Positions 8,697-15,691 are shown, counted from the first letter of the stretch. The stretch is DNA of 19,392 nucleotides from CAYXPG01 sp964564845 (GCA_964564845.1 CAZMCN010000025.1:1-19392); one strand, 5' to 3'. Notes: generated by a model from the letters alone, not told the origin. Translations and numbers: made by a program.

Positions 8697-8733
8697 AACC
8701 CGGCCGGCAAAAAGCCGGCCGGGTTGTTTTTTT
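8697..8733 (+). terminator. Intrinsic terminator, plus strand
   Basis: A 12-bp stem AACCCGGCCGGC / GCCGGCCGGGTT with an AAAAA loop, followed by G and seven T on the plus strand. On the minus strand the hairpin is not followed by a T run (ATTATC), so it works best for plus-strand transcripts, although no intact plus-strand gene precedes it. It may still slow minus-strand transcripts leaving the GMP synthase gene. Confidence 0.75.
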
Positions 8734-8777
8734 AACAACTTTAGAAATGAATTTCAGCCCTCGAATCCTGAAAAATC

Positions 8778-9710
8778 TCAAACGTACTCGATTGTAGCCG
8801 GCGGTTTGCCCGTCAGGTCATACAGGCACCGGTTGACGCCATTTATCTGAGTAATTCGCTCACAAATACGGTTTAGTTTCTCCCACGGCAGTTCTGTTAC
8901 GGTTGCCTCTCGTGCATCGGTGCTCTCGATGCAGCGGACGACGATGATATTACCGAACTGTCTCTTGTTGTTTCGGATGCCGGTTGCACGGTCGCTCAGC
9001 AGAACGGCCATATACTGAAAAGCACCGCTGTCGGCAAGTTCTTGCTCAACAATGCTGGTAGCGGTGCGCACTATCTCAAGACGCTCCGGCGTTACCTCAC
9101 CGACAACCCGCGCCGCAAGCCCCGGGCCCGGAAAAGGAATACGCTCCGATAGTTCCGCCGGCAGACCCAAAAGCCTGGCAACCTCACGAACACCGTCTTT
9201 TCGCAGCGTCCTGAGCGGCTCAAGAACCGAATATCCGTAAGCAGACTCCGGGTCAATACCAAGCTGGCTTAGAATATTATGTTGACGTTTGATGCCGGCT
9301 ACGGTCTCTTCGATATCCGTAAGAATCGTGCCGTGCATTAAAAAGGTCGCACCGGATTCTTTGACGAGTCGGACGAAGACCTTCGAGTAAAAAGTCTCCG
9401 TAACCGCGTTGCGCTTCTCTTCCGGGTCGGTCAGGCCGGCCAGCGCAGAGAGAAACTCTTCCCGGGCATCGGCCAGCTCGACTGTGATTCCCATCTCTGC
9501 GAAAATCTCAACAGTCCTTTGCGGTTCACCTTCTCGCATCAGGGCGCTATCAACAAATACAGTTTTTAGCTGCTCATCGAGCGCACGATGTCCAAGCACT
9601 GTTACTACGGAACTGTCCACCCCGCCGCTTAAAGCGTTAATTGCCTTGGCACTGCCGACCGTCTCCTTAATCTGAGCGATTTGGTCCTCGATAAATTTTT
9701 TGTAATCCAT
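8778..9710 (-). CDS. guaA: GMP synthase, ATP-pyrophosphatase/dimerisation subunit (stand-alone)
   Basis: Catalyses the ATP-dependent adenylylation and amination of XMP to GMP. The 310-residue product starts directly with the PP-loop ATPase domain: ALSGGVDSSVV near residues 26-36, then the GATFLMHGTILTDIEE segment, ERIPFPGPGLAARVVGE, and the C-terminal dimerisation domain ending KPPATIEYV. There is no class I glutamine amidotransferase domain, as in archaeal-type two-subunit enzymes; the partner subunit is not in this window. The start at 9710 (MDYKKFIEDQ) has AAGGAG 7 nt upstream (plus complement 9718-9723); the open frame extends to 9809 but that extension covers the promoter. It has its own promoter and lies 126 bp after the NYN gene. 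Confidence 0.92.
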   Translation of the reverse strand: MDYKKFIEDQIAQIKETVGSAKAINALSGGVDSSVVTVLGHRALDEQLKTVFVDSALMREGEPQRTVEIFAEMGITVELADAREEFLSALAGLTDPEEKRNAVTETFYSKVFVRLVKESGATFLMHGTILTDIEETVAGIKRQHNILSQLGIDPESAYGYSVLEPLRTLRKDGVREVARLLGLPAELSERIPFPGPGLAARVVGEVTPERLEIVRTATSIVEQELADSGAFQYMAVLLSDRATGIRNNKRQFGNIIVVRCIESTDAREATVTELPWEKLNRICERITQINGVNRCLYDLTGKPPATIEYV

Positions 9711-9780
9711 CACAAAACTCCTTGTAAAACGTTTCCAAAGACACTTCAAACACACGAATTCCCGTATTATCGAGCAGAAA

Positions 9781-9809
9781 AATCTAACACCTTTAACAGG
9801 GATTGTCAA
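9781..9809 (-). promoter_or_regulatory. Predicted promoter of the GMP synthase subunit gene
   Basis: TTGACA (plus complement 9804-9809), 17-nt spacer, TAGATT (plus complement 9781-9786) on the minus strand. It lies about 70 bp ahead of the chosen start and implies that the gene can be expressed apart from the pyr genes. Confidence 0.6.
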
Positions 9810-9816
9810 GGATTGT

Positions 9817-9844
9817 AAAAAACAGTTCCGTCTTTGCTACTGTT
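9817..9844 (-). terminator. Weak terminator-like hairpin after the NYN gene
   Basis: On the minus strand AACAGT and ACTGTT form a 6-bp stem around a 12-nt loop and are followed by a short T run. It overlaps the NYN gene's stop codon. The stem is short and AT-rich, so termination would be partial at best. Confidence 0.3.
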
Positions 9845-10319
9845 CTTCAAGCCCGAAATAATCAAGCCACTGTTTGGTTTCTCCCTCGGTTAATCCCAGG
9901 TGTTTTTCCACCGGCTCTTCGGCCTTGCTCTTCCGGCTCAATTGCTTACGCACCTCAGCCCAGAACAGCTCAGACTTTATCAATATCGCTTTTCTCGCTC
10001 GGCTTGCTTTTCGCAGTCTCTGGTCACTACTGACAATAGTCAATCTTTTTGGCGCTGTGCTTGCTCTTATCTTGTCCTCGATTACCGTATCAGCATCGGT
10101 AGCCCTGCCGGTAAAGACAACTTCCAGATTGCTTATGTTATCAAAACCGCTCTTATCAGGCGGCCCGACACCGTCAAAAACAATCCGGCCTTTTTTCCTA
10201 ACCACTTTTAAGTATGCCCCTAAAATCCGGCACAACCCAACATCCGTAATGGATTCGGACTCTTCGCCCGTTTTCGGAATTGCCCAGAGCAGATTATAAC
10301 CGTCAATAATAATCGGCAT
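9837..10319 (-). CDS. NYN-domain (YacP/Rae1-like) putative ribonuclease
   Basis: A 160-residue protein of the YacP-type NYN/PIN-like family, whose characterised Bacillus member Rae1 is a ribosome-associated endoribonuclease. Expected acidic active-site positions are visible: MPIIIDGYNLLWAI (Asp6), GRIVFDGVGPP (Asp near 49), TDADTVIEDKIR (Asp near 74-77) and LTIVSSDQRLRKASR (Asp near 98). The C-terminal half is basic then acidic, ending WLDYFGLEEQ. It starts 3 nt after the pyrC stop without a Shine-Dalgarno of its own, so it is probably translationally coupled to pyrC. Nuclease activity and any link to ribosomes are inferred from the family. Confidence 0.82.
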   Translation of the reverse strand: MPIIIDGYNLLWAIPKTGEESESITDVGLCRILGAYLKVVRKKGRIVFDGVGPPDKSGFDNISNLEVVFTGRATDADTVIEDKIRASTAPKRLTIVSSDQRLRKASRARKAILIKSELFWAEVRKQLSRKSKAEEPVEKHLGLTEGETKQWLDYFGLEEQ

Positions 10320-10322
10320 TTT

Positions 10323-11621
10323 TTAGTCTGCAGAAAAACGTATTTCTCCGCCGACGATTGTTTTTTCAACTTTGCCGGCGACCGTCCAGCCGTCATAGGG
10401 GCAGTTTCTGCTTTTGGAGCGGAATTTATTTACGTCAATTTTGTACTTCGCATCAGGGTCGATAATAGTAACGTCGCCCTGTCTGCCTACCCCGAGTGTG
10501 CCCTTATCAACGCCGATTATCTTAGCCGGCCTTTCCGTCAGCAATGAGATAAGACCCGGCCAATCCAGAACCCCCGGCTCAATAAGCGCCTTTACATAAA
10601 GCCCCACCGCACATTCCAGAGATGCTATCCCGAAAGGAGCGTTTAAGAATACCAGCTCTTTTTCACTTTTCAAATGCGGCGCATGGTCGCTGACCAGAGC
10701 ATCAACCAGCCCTTCGGCAATCGCTTCTTTGAGGGCCTTGATGTCATCTTCCGTTCGCAGAGGAGGATTGACCTTGTAATTGGTGTCGTATTCGAGACAG
10801 TTTTCTTCAGTCAAAAGCAAATGATGAGGCGTTACCTCGCAGGTAACCGGCAATGAATCTTTTTTGGCGGCTCTTATCAGCTCAACCGCCCCGGCCGTAG
10901 ATATGTGCTGGGCGTGGTAGCGAACGTTGGTTTTTTGAACAAGCTGAATGTCACGCCAAAGCATTGCCTCTTCCGCCAGCGAATCTATCCCCGGCAAACC
11001 CAGCACCGTCGAATAAAAACCTGAGTTCATCACCCCATCACCCGCAAAACTATTGTCCTGACAATGCTGGGCAACAACTTTGTCGAACATAGCGGCATAT
11101 TTCAGTGCCCGCAGCATAACCATCGGCTCCTGCACACCATTGCCGTCATCGGTAAAACCAACGGCGCCGGCTTCGGCCATAAAACCCATCTCTGCAAGCT
11201 CAACCCCTTCCCTGTTCTTCGTTATGGCCCCCATCGTATATACATGCGTCTTTCTTGTCTGTCGCCCCTTTCGATGGATGTATTCGACATCGGTTTCATT
11301 CTCAATCGGCGGGTTAGTGTTAGGCATACATACCACCGAGGTGAAACCCGCCGCCACCGCCGCTGCAGAGCCGCTCGCTATCGTTTCTTCCTCTTCGTCA
11401 CCCGGCTCACGGAAGTGAACGTGAATGTCAATCAGCCCCGGCGCTACTATCTTGCCGGTCGCATCGATAACCTTACAGTCTTGAGTTTTTAGTCTTGGGT
11501 CTTGATTCTTTTCTCCGACCTCTGCAATCCTGCCGTCGATAATAAGCACATCGCATTTTTTATCGACCTTGTTTGCAGGGTCTATCACCCGACCGTTTCT
11601 TATGAAAAGCTCAAAGCTCAT
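10323..11621 (-). CDS. pyrC: Dihydroorotase
   Basis: Third step of de novo pyrimidine synthesis: cyclises carbamoyl aspartate to dihydroorotate; cytosolic zinc enzyme. The 432-residue length suits the amidohydrolase type I form. Metal and active-site motifs are present: IDIHVHFREPG (about 64-74), GAVGFTDDGNG, VVAQHCQD, RYHAQHISTAGAV, and VDALVSDHAPH with the catalytic Asp. Residues about 38-50 (KNQDPRLKTQDCK) interrupt the short loop normally found before KVIDATG and are encoded by a heptad repeat at 11477-11511, so a few residues look inserted in a surface loop of the small beta domain. The gene lies 38 bp after pyrB and 3 bp before the NYN gene in one operon. Confidence 0.95.
   Translation of the reverse strand: MSFELFIRNGRVIDPANKVDKKCDVLIIDGRIAEVGEKNQDPRLKTQDCKVIDATGKIVAPGLIDIHVHFREPGDEEEETIASGSAAAVAAGFTSVVCMPNTNPPIENETDVEYIHRKGRQTRKTHVYTMGAITKNREGVELAEMGFMAEAGAVGFTDDGNGVQEPMVMLRALKYAAMFDKVVAQHCQDNSFAGDGVMNSGFYSTVLGLPGIDSLAEEAMLWRDIQLVQKTNVRYHAQHISTAGAVELIRAAKKDSLPVTCEVTPHHLLLTEENCLEYDTNYKVNPPLRTEDDIKALKEAIAEGLVDALVSDHAPHLKSEKELVFLNAPFGIASLECAVGLYVKALIEPGVLDWPGLISLLTERPAKIIGVDKGTLGVGRQGDVTIIDPDAKYKIDVNKFRSKSRNCPYDGWTVAGKVEKTIVGGEIRFSAD
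11477..11511. repeat. Heptad-period repeat inside pyrC
   Basis: Plus-strand units AGTCTTG, AGTTTTT, AGTCTTG, GGTCTTG, ATTCTTT lie in tandem within the coding sequence. They translate on the minus strand as part of KNQDPRLKTQDCK with the frame kept open. Confidence 0.7.
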
Positions 11622-11639
11622 AATTCACGTCAAAACATT

Positions 11640-11666
11640 CGATAATCACTCATCAATAATCATTTT
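11640..11666. repeat. Heptad-period repeat at the pyrB 3' end
   Basis: Plus-strand units CGATAAT, CACTCAT, CAATAAT, CATTTTT. The pyrB stop TGA (plus complement 11660-11662) sits at the same unit junction as the stop of the TolC-like gene in its own copy. Confidence 0.6.
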
Positions 11667-12619
11667 TCTTGTGCTGCCGCCTGGTTGACTAAGAACAGCA
11701 CGGCCATTCTGACGGCCAAGCCATTTTTAACCTGCTCTAATATAACGCTGTTCTGCCCGTCGGCCACTTCACTTTCTATCTCGACACCTCTGTTTATCGG
11801 GCCGGGATGCATAACCAGAATATCGGGTTTGGCCCTCTTCATACGCTCTACTGTCAGCCCGAAATAATGCGAGTATTCCCGCACCGAAGGAAAGGGATTG
11901 CCCCCGAGACGCTCGAACTGAACCCGAAGCATATTTATCACATCGACCTTTTCAACGACCTCATCGAGCGAATAGCTGATGCTGACAGGCAGTCGGCCTG
12001 TCAGCGTCGGCACAAGTGTAGGCGGACCGACAAATATCACTTCAGCTCCCAGCTTGCTCATCGCCCACATATTACTGCTGGCAACGCGAGAGTGCACAAC
12101 GTCACCGACTATCGCTATCTTCAAACCCTCAAGGCTGCCTCTGATTTTACGAATGGTATAGACGTCCAAAAGCCCCTGTGTCGGATGCTCACAATAACCA
12201 TCCCCGGCATTAATCACACAGGCTTTGATGCTTCTGCTGAGAAATTTGGCTGCACCGGCAGCGCTGTGTCGAATCACAACAATATCAATCCCCATAGCTT
12301 CCAGATTCCGGGCAGTATCCAGTAACGTCTCGCCCTTGCTCACCGAGCTGGTTTTCTCCGTAAATTCAATAATATCCGCACTCAATCGGCTTGCCGCCAG
12401 GGCAAAACTGTTTCGTGTCCGTGTGCTGTCTTCGAAAAACAAATTCACTACAACTTTGCCGCGCAAAGCCGGCGCCTTCTTCACCGCCCGCCTGCTTATC
12501 TGCTCAAACCCCTCCGCCGTCTCAAGAATATACGTAATCTCCTCGGCGTTTAGCTCACGTAAGCCCAGCAAATGCTTGTGTTTCCACTCGAATTGTTTAC
12601 CTTTTCTTATTAGCGCCAT
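11660..12619 (-). CDS. pyrB: Aspartate carbamoyltransferase catalytic subunit
   Basis: Condenses carbamoyl phosphate and aspartate to carbamoyl aspartate, the second step of pyrimidine synthesis. The 319 residues include the carbamoyl-phosphate loop NLFFEDSTRTRNSF, KGETLLDTARNLE, GDGYCEHPTQGLLDVYTI, DVINMLRVQFER and the C-terminal VMHPGPINRGVEI. Length and motifs are complete. It follows pyrR after a 56-bp gap filled by an octad/heptad repeat and precedes pyrC. No regulatory subunit gene (pyrI) is present, as usual for PyrR-controlled systems. The start at 12619 has no obvious Shine-Dalgarno because the repeat occupies its position, yet the FEWKHKHLLGL N-terminus matches the family well. Confidence 0.95.
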   Translation of the reverse strand: MALIRKGKQFEWKHKHLLGLRELNAEEITYILETAEGFEQISRRAVKKAPALRGKVVVNLFFEDSTRTRNSFALAASRLSADIIEFTEKTSSVSKGETLLDTARNLEAMGIDIVVIRHSAAGAAKFLSRSIKACVINAGDGYCEHPTQGLLDVYTIRKIRGSLEGLKIAIVGDVVHSRVASSNMWAMSKLGAEVIFVGPPTLVPTLTGRLPVSISYSLDEVVEKVDVINMLRVQFERLGGNPFPSVREYSHYFGLTVERMKRAKPDILVMHPGPINRGVEIESEVADGQNSVILEQVKNGLAVRMAVLFLVNQAAAQEK

Positions 12620-12624
12620 AATTC

Positions 12625-12675
12625 AGTATATGAGTATATGAGTTTATGCGTATATGCGTTGACTCATCTACTCAT
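12625..12675. repeat. Octad/heptad-period repeat between pyrR and pyrB
   Basis: Plus-strand units AGTATATG, AGTATATG, AGTTTATG, CGTATATG in tandem (period 8), followed by a looser ACTCAT/ACTCGA series. It fills the whole pyrR-pyrB gap, abutting the pyrR stop and displacing any Shine-Dalgarno of pyrB. Confidence 0.7.
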
Positions 12676-13203
12676 TCACTCGATAACCACTTCATCTTTT
12701 CCATCCGATTCGACAAGATTAACCTGCACTAATTGGCCGGGTGCAGCATCGCTTTTGTAACCGGCGTAATCGGCCTGTATCGGAAACTCCCTGCCGATTC
12801 TGTCAACAAGCACCGCCAGTCTGATTGCCTTTGGTCTGCCCAAATCTATCATCGCATCCATCGCCGCCCGCGCGGACCGGCCGGTATACAACACATCATC
12901 AACCAGGACAATAATCTTATCGTCAATATCGAACCCGATTTCAGTAGTTCGCACCTGCGGCTGCGCCGAACTTTGCGGCGAATTCAAATCATCCCGATAA
13001 AGTGTAATATCCAGCGTGCCGGATGGAACTTCTTTGCCTAATTTTTTCGATAGACGACTCGATAATCTCTGGGCGAGAATCTCGCCCCTGCTGCGAATCC
13101 CAACCGTTGCGATACCCAGTCCCTTGGGTTTTTCAGAAATAATACGACTTGTCAAATCATCGAGGATTTGCCCGATTTGTTCGGATTTCAGGATTACCTT
13201 CAT
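12676..13203 (-). CDS. pyrR: Bifunctional pyr operon regulator / uracil phosphoribosyltransferase
   Basis: PyrR senses UMP/UTP versus PRPP and controls pyr mRNA; it can also convert uracil and PRPP to UMP. The 175-residue form from ATG 13203 (MKVILKSEQIGQIL) has the normal family length. The PRPP-binding motif IIVLVDDVLYTGRSARAAMD is complete, as are ATVGIRSRGEILAQRL and VLVDRIGREFPIQADYAG. The open frame extends to a TTG at 13257, but that extension (WGPPFWQRL) is unlike the family and covers leader hairpins. It is the promoter-proximal gene of pyrR-pyrB-pyrC-NYN. Whether it acts by attenuation or at translation here is not decided by the sequence. Confidence 0.92.
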   Translation of the reverse strand: MKVILKSEQIGQILDDLTSRIISEKPKGLGIATVGIRSRGEILAQRLSSRLSKKLGKEVPSGTLDITLYRDDLNSPQSSAQPQVRTTEIGFDIDDKIIVLVDDVLYTGRSARAAMDAMIDLGRPKAIRLAVLVDRIGREFPIQADYAGYKSDAAPGQLVQVNLVESDGKDEVVIE

Positions 13204-13221
13204 ATTTACAGACAACCTCTG

Positions 13222-13261
13222 CCAAAAAGGGGGACCCCATTTTGCGATAAGCTGCAAAATG
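13222..13261 (-). promoter_or_regulatory. pyr leader with two competing hairpins
   Basis: The minus-strand leader can form CATTTTGC / GCAAAATG (8-bp stem, 8-nt loop, plus complement 13238-13261). A second small hairpin, AAAAT-GGG / CCC-C-TTTT (about 13222-13243), shares the AAAATG segment and ends in a short T run. The two are mutually exclusive, the layout expected of an attenuator. The second stem is short and I see no full PyrR binding-loop consensus, so this is a weak call. Confidence 0.3.
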
Positions 13262-13288
13262 CGAACCCAAGAACCAAATTCGAGTCAG

Positions 13289-13317
13289 AGTATAGCAACT
13301 AATCACGGTAATGGCAA
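13289..13317 (-). promoter_or_regulatory. Predicted promoter of the pyr operon
   Basis: On the minus strand TTGCCA (plus complement 13312-13317), 17-nt spacer, TATACT (plus complement 13289-13294). It implies a leader of about 80 nt before the pyrR ATG. Confidence 0.6.
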
Positions 13318-13651
13318 GATTTCCACGAACTTTTCAATAAACTACTTTTTTCATTCATCTATATGCAAATTTTACATCCCTAATGGCAAAACCTGATAAG
13401 ACTATTTATATTACGTCCTATAATGTTATAGACGTCCTTTTTATCGAAAAATACGGGCTTACTAATACTGAAAAATGCTGTATTGCAAGGAAATAACCAG
13501 GTATTTTTCTTGAAAAGAAAGTCGTTTTATGGTATTCTGATGGAAAGAGTTTAAGGTTAGCAAATGCAGCACATACTGTCTCTTTGCAGCCACGGAGTGG
13601 GCTGACTTAATAAACACTGGATTTTAGTATTACTTCCGGAGCGATGGGACA
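13318..13651. other. Divergent intergenic region between pyrR and the S8-like gene
   Basis: No gene is seen. Besides the two promoters it contains a near-palindrome at 13413-13436: CTATAA-TG-TTATAG flanked on both sides by ACGTC. A 5'-UTR hairpin lies at 13587-13604 (CAGCCAC, loop GGA, GTGGGCTG with one bulged G). Neither matches a regulator or riboswitch class I can name. Confidence 0.5.
13510..13538 (+). promoter_or_regulatory. Predicted promoter of the S8-like gene
   Basis: TTGAAA at 13510-13515, 17-nt spacer, TATTCT at 13533-13538. This would leave a 5' leader of roughly 105 nt that holds the hairpin at 13587-13604. Confidence 0.5.
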
Positions 13652-15385
13652 ATGGTTAATTTTGCCGGCAGAAGAATAGACATACCGGCGGTGATAATCT
13701 GCGCAGCAATAATGCTGACACCTTTCAGGGGCATCGCTGCACCCAACGAGCTGCCCACCGCAAAACCGCTCCAGCCGCAAGCCCTGAACTACGCCGAGCT
13801 CTACCAGTTGAGACAGTTCGACCCCTCTTTAACCGGTTCCGGCGTCAAGTTCGCCATCATCTCCAGAAGCTTTACTTATACTGACGGAAAACCGCAAAAC
13901 GATTACCGACCAAACGTCGAACACGATTGTTTCACAAACAAGCAATTCAACTTCAACGACCAGAACGAACTGCCGCCGGGCATCTCTCCACATTCGACAG
14001 CCGTCTGCTCTATCCTCCTCGGCGAGGACCCAAATGCCTTTAATCAGAACGTAGGACAATTCAGCTATCAGGGCACTGCACCACAGGCCCAAGCCGACAT
14101 CTATGAATTTTGGCATTTCTTAATCAATAACGTATTTCCTCTTTCTGCGCCTGATGCCGACATTCTTACCGCCAGCTTCGGCACGCAGTTCGAAGATTGG
14201 TGGACAAGGGGCCTCGAAGCAATGGCCGAACATCACGGCCTTATTGTTGTCGCCGGAATAGGGAACGGCCTCGAAGCCTGCGACCCACTCCTTTACCCCG
14301 GCGCCGCAGCAAACGCCATTGGTGTCGGCGTAGTTGATTCCCTAAACACAATCAACATCGCAACCAATCTGCAAAGCTTTTCGCTGGCCTACCCGCAGCA
14401 TTCGAGTTTCGGCCCAACCACCGATGCCCGATGCAAGCCCGACATCGTTACCGCCGGTAACTGCCTCGCCGCCGCAAACGAGCCTGATACTTACGAACCG
14501 ACCGGAAGCTGGTCGAGTTTCTCAACGCCGCTGGTGGCAGGGACAATAGGACTGCTTGTTCAAAGAGCAAATCTCGACCCGGACTTAACTGCCGCTCTTG
14601 ACCCTAACGGCGGCAACTGCGTCATAAAAGCCATCCTGCTCAATTCCGCAACCAAACTGCCATTCTGGCACAAGGGACTGCTCAAAACCGACGACGACCA
14701 TTCCGTCCCGCTCGATTACGTCCAGGGAGCGGGAATGCTAAATGCCACAGCTGCATACAGGCATTTAATTGCAGGCCAAAACAGGCCCGGCAGCGCCCCG
14801 GCAGCCGGCTGGGACCTGAACCTCCTGCAGGAAAATCAAGCTTCAGAAAACATATACGAAATCACGCTCACAGAACCTGCAGACAAATTTATCACCGCAA
14901 CGATTGTCTGGAACAAGCACTACAGCAGCGTTTATCCTTTTGAACCAATACCCGAAAAAGATGCTAACCTCCGGCTCGAACTCTGGGCGGTTGACTCCAA
15001 CGACCCCCAGAGTAACTATCTGCTCGATTACAGTGACAGCAACACCGACAATCTTGAGCACATTTACTGCCGTGCCGACGCCAACTATACCAATTACGAA
15101 ATCATTGTTACATACAGCAGCACCTCCGACAATTTAACCCAGCGTTATGGCCTGGCCTGGAACGCAGAAAGCTCTCAGAACAACGACAGTAGCTTCTGGT
15201 ATGACATGAATGCCGACGGCAATATCAATGATTCGGATTCTGATATTCTGCTCAACAATTGGCTGCTCAGCGGTATTTCGCCTGATGCTTATCTAATTGG
15301 CGACATCAATTCTGACGGTGCAATTGACATCAAAGATTGGCAAATGCTTGAAATCCGAAAGATAGCCGAACAACCCGACAAATAA
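13652..15385 (+). CDS. Secreted S8 (subtilase)-like protein with C-terminal dockerin-type repeat
   Basis: A 577-residue exported protein. Residues 1-30 are a Sec signal peptide (hydrophobic core IPAVIICAAIML, end GIAA). A subtilase fold follows: the first strand GVKFAIISRSF (65-74), His114 in SPHSTAVCSILLG, Asn205 in VVAGIGNG, and Ser289 in SWSSFSTPLVAG (usual GTSMAxPxVAG). The Asp that normally follows the first strand (IDTG) is replaced by Ser71, so the classical triad appears incomplete and activity is uncertain. After a beta-rich region (about 400-505), two calcium-loop repeats of dockerin type occur, DMNADGNIND (518) and DINSDGAIDI (551). GGAG lies about 10 nt before the ATG. In Planctomycetota such tails are common on secreted proteins; a cellulosome is not implied. 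Confidence 0.85.
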   Translation: MVNFAGRRIDIPAVIICAAIMLTPFRGIAAPNELPTAKPLQPQALNYAELYQLRQFDPSLTGSGVKFAIISRSFTYTDGKPQNDYRPNVEHDCFTNKQFNFNDQNELPPGISPHSTAVCSILLGEDPNAFNQNVGQFSYQGTAPQAQADIYEFWHFLINNVFPLSAPDADILTASFGTQFEDWWTRGLEAMAEHHGLIVVAGIGNGLEACDPLLYPGAAANAIGVGVVDSLNTINIATNLQSFSLAYPQHSSFGPTTDARCKPDIVTAGNCLAAANEPDTYEPTGSWSSFSTPLVAGTIGLLVQRANLDPDLTAALDPNGGNCVIKAILLNSATKLPFWHKGLLKTDDDHSVPLDYVQGAGMLNATAAYRHLIAGQNRPGSAPAAGWDLNLLQENQASENIYEITLTEPADKFITATIVWNKHYSSVYPFEPIPEKDANLRLELWAVDSNDPQSNYLLDYSDSNTDNLEHIYCRADANYTNYEIIVTYSSTSDNLTQRYGLAWNAESSQNNDSSFWYDMNADGNINDSDSDILLNNWLLSGISPDAYLIGDINSDGAIDIKDWQMLEIRKIAEQPDK

Positions 15386-15691
15386 AACACCACTCTTTTG
15401 CACCAGTTGTCATTCCGCAAAGGCACTATAAGACACAAGACCAAAGAGGCGGGGAATTTCGAATCATTTGCGCGGGTAAAAATGTACGTGATTTTTGAGA
15501 TAAATTTTTAAAATTTGAGGGATTTTGGGGGAAGTTTCAGCAATTTCGAGGGCAAATCTCTGCTGGCGGCTTAAAAGGAGAGATGAGGGGGTTAGGTTGT
15601 AACGATTGGGTAGAATGGGTAAGAAAAAAAGTGAGAAAAAGTGCAAAAAAATGCCAAAAAATGCGCTTTTTTGCGCACTTTTATTTCTTAG

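Larger units (their letters stand above)
8440..8777. other. Intergenic region between tetR promoter and GMP synthase gene
   Basis: No intact gene is seen. It holds a possible decayed C-terminal coding remnant on the plus strand (8543-8632) and a strong plus-strand terminator hairpin (8697-8733). The remainder is AT-rich and I see no other structure in it. Confidence 0.6.

Noticed and set aside
8468..8710. Minus-strand open frame of 80 codons
   Set aside because: It begins with TTG inside the terminator hairpin, has no ribosome site and no recognisable domain; the plus-strand remnant and terminator explain the region better.
9711..9809. Longer GMP synthase subunit from 9809
   Set aside because: The extension covers a good promoter, whereas the ATG at 9710 has AAGGAG at ideal spacing.
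13203..13230. PyrR mRNA-binding loop near the pyrR start (CAGAGGTT)
   Set aside because: Only the GAGGTT part agrees with the known binding-loop consensus; the preceding conserved bases and the closing stem are missing.
13203..13257. Longer PyrR from the TTG at 13257
   Set aside because: The additional N-terminus is unlike the family and lies in the structured leader; the ATG at 13203 gives the usual length.
15655..15680. Terminator of the S8-like gene at TGCGC-T6-GCGCA
   Set aside because: It lies almost 300 bp past the stop, the stem is only 5 bp and its best T run is on the minus strand, where no gene precedes it.
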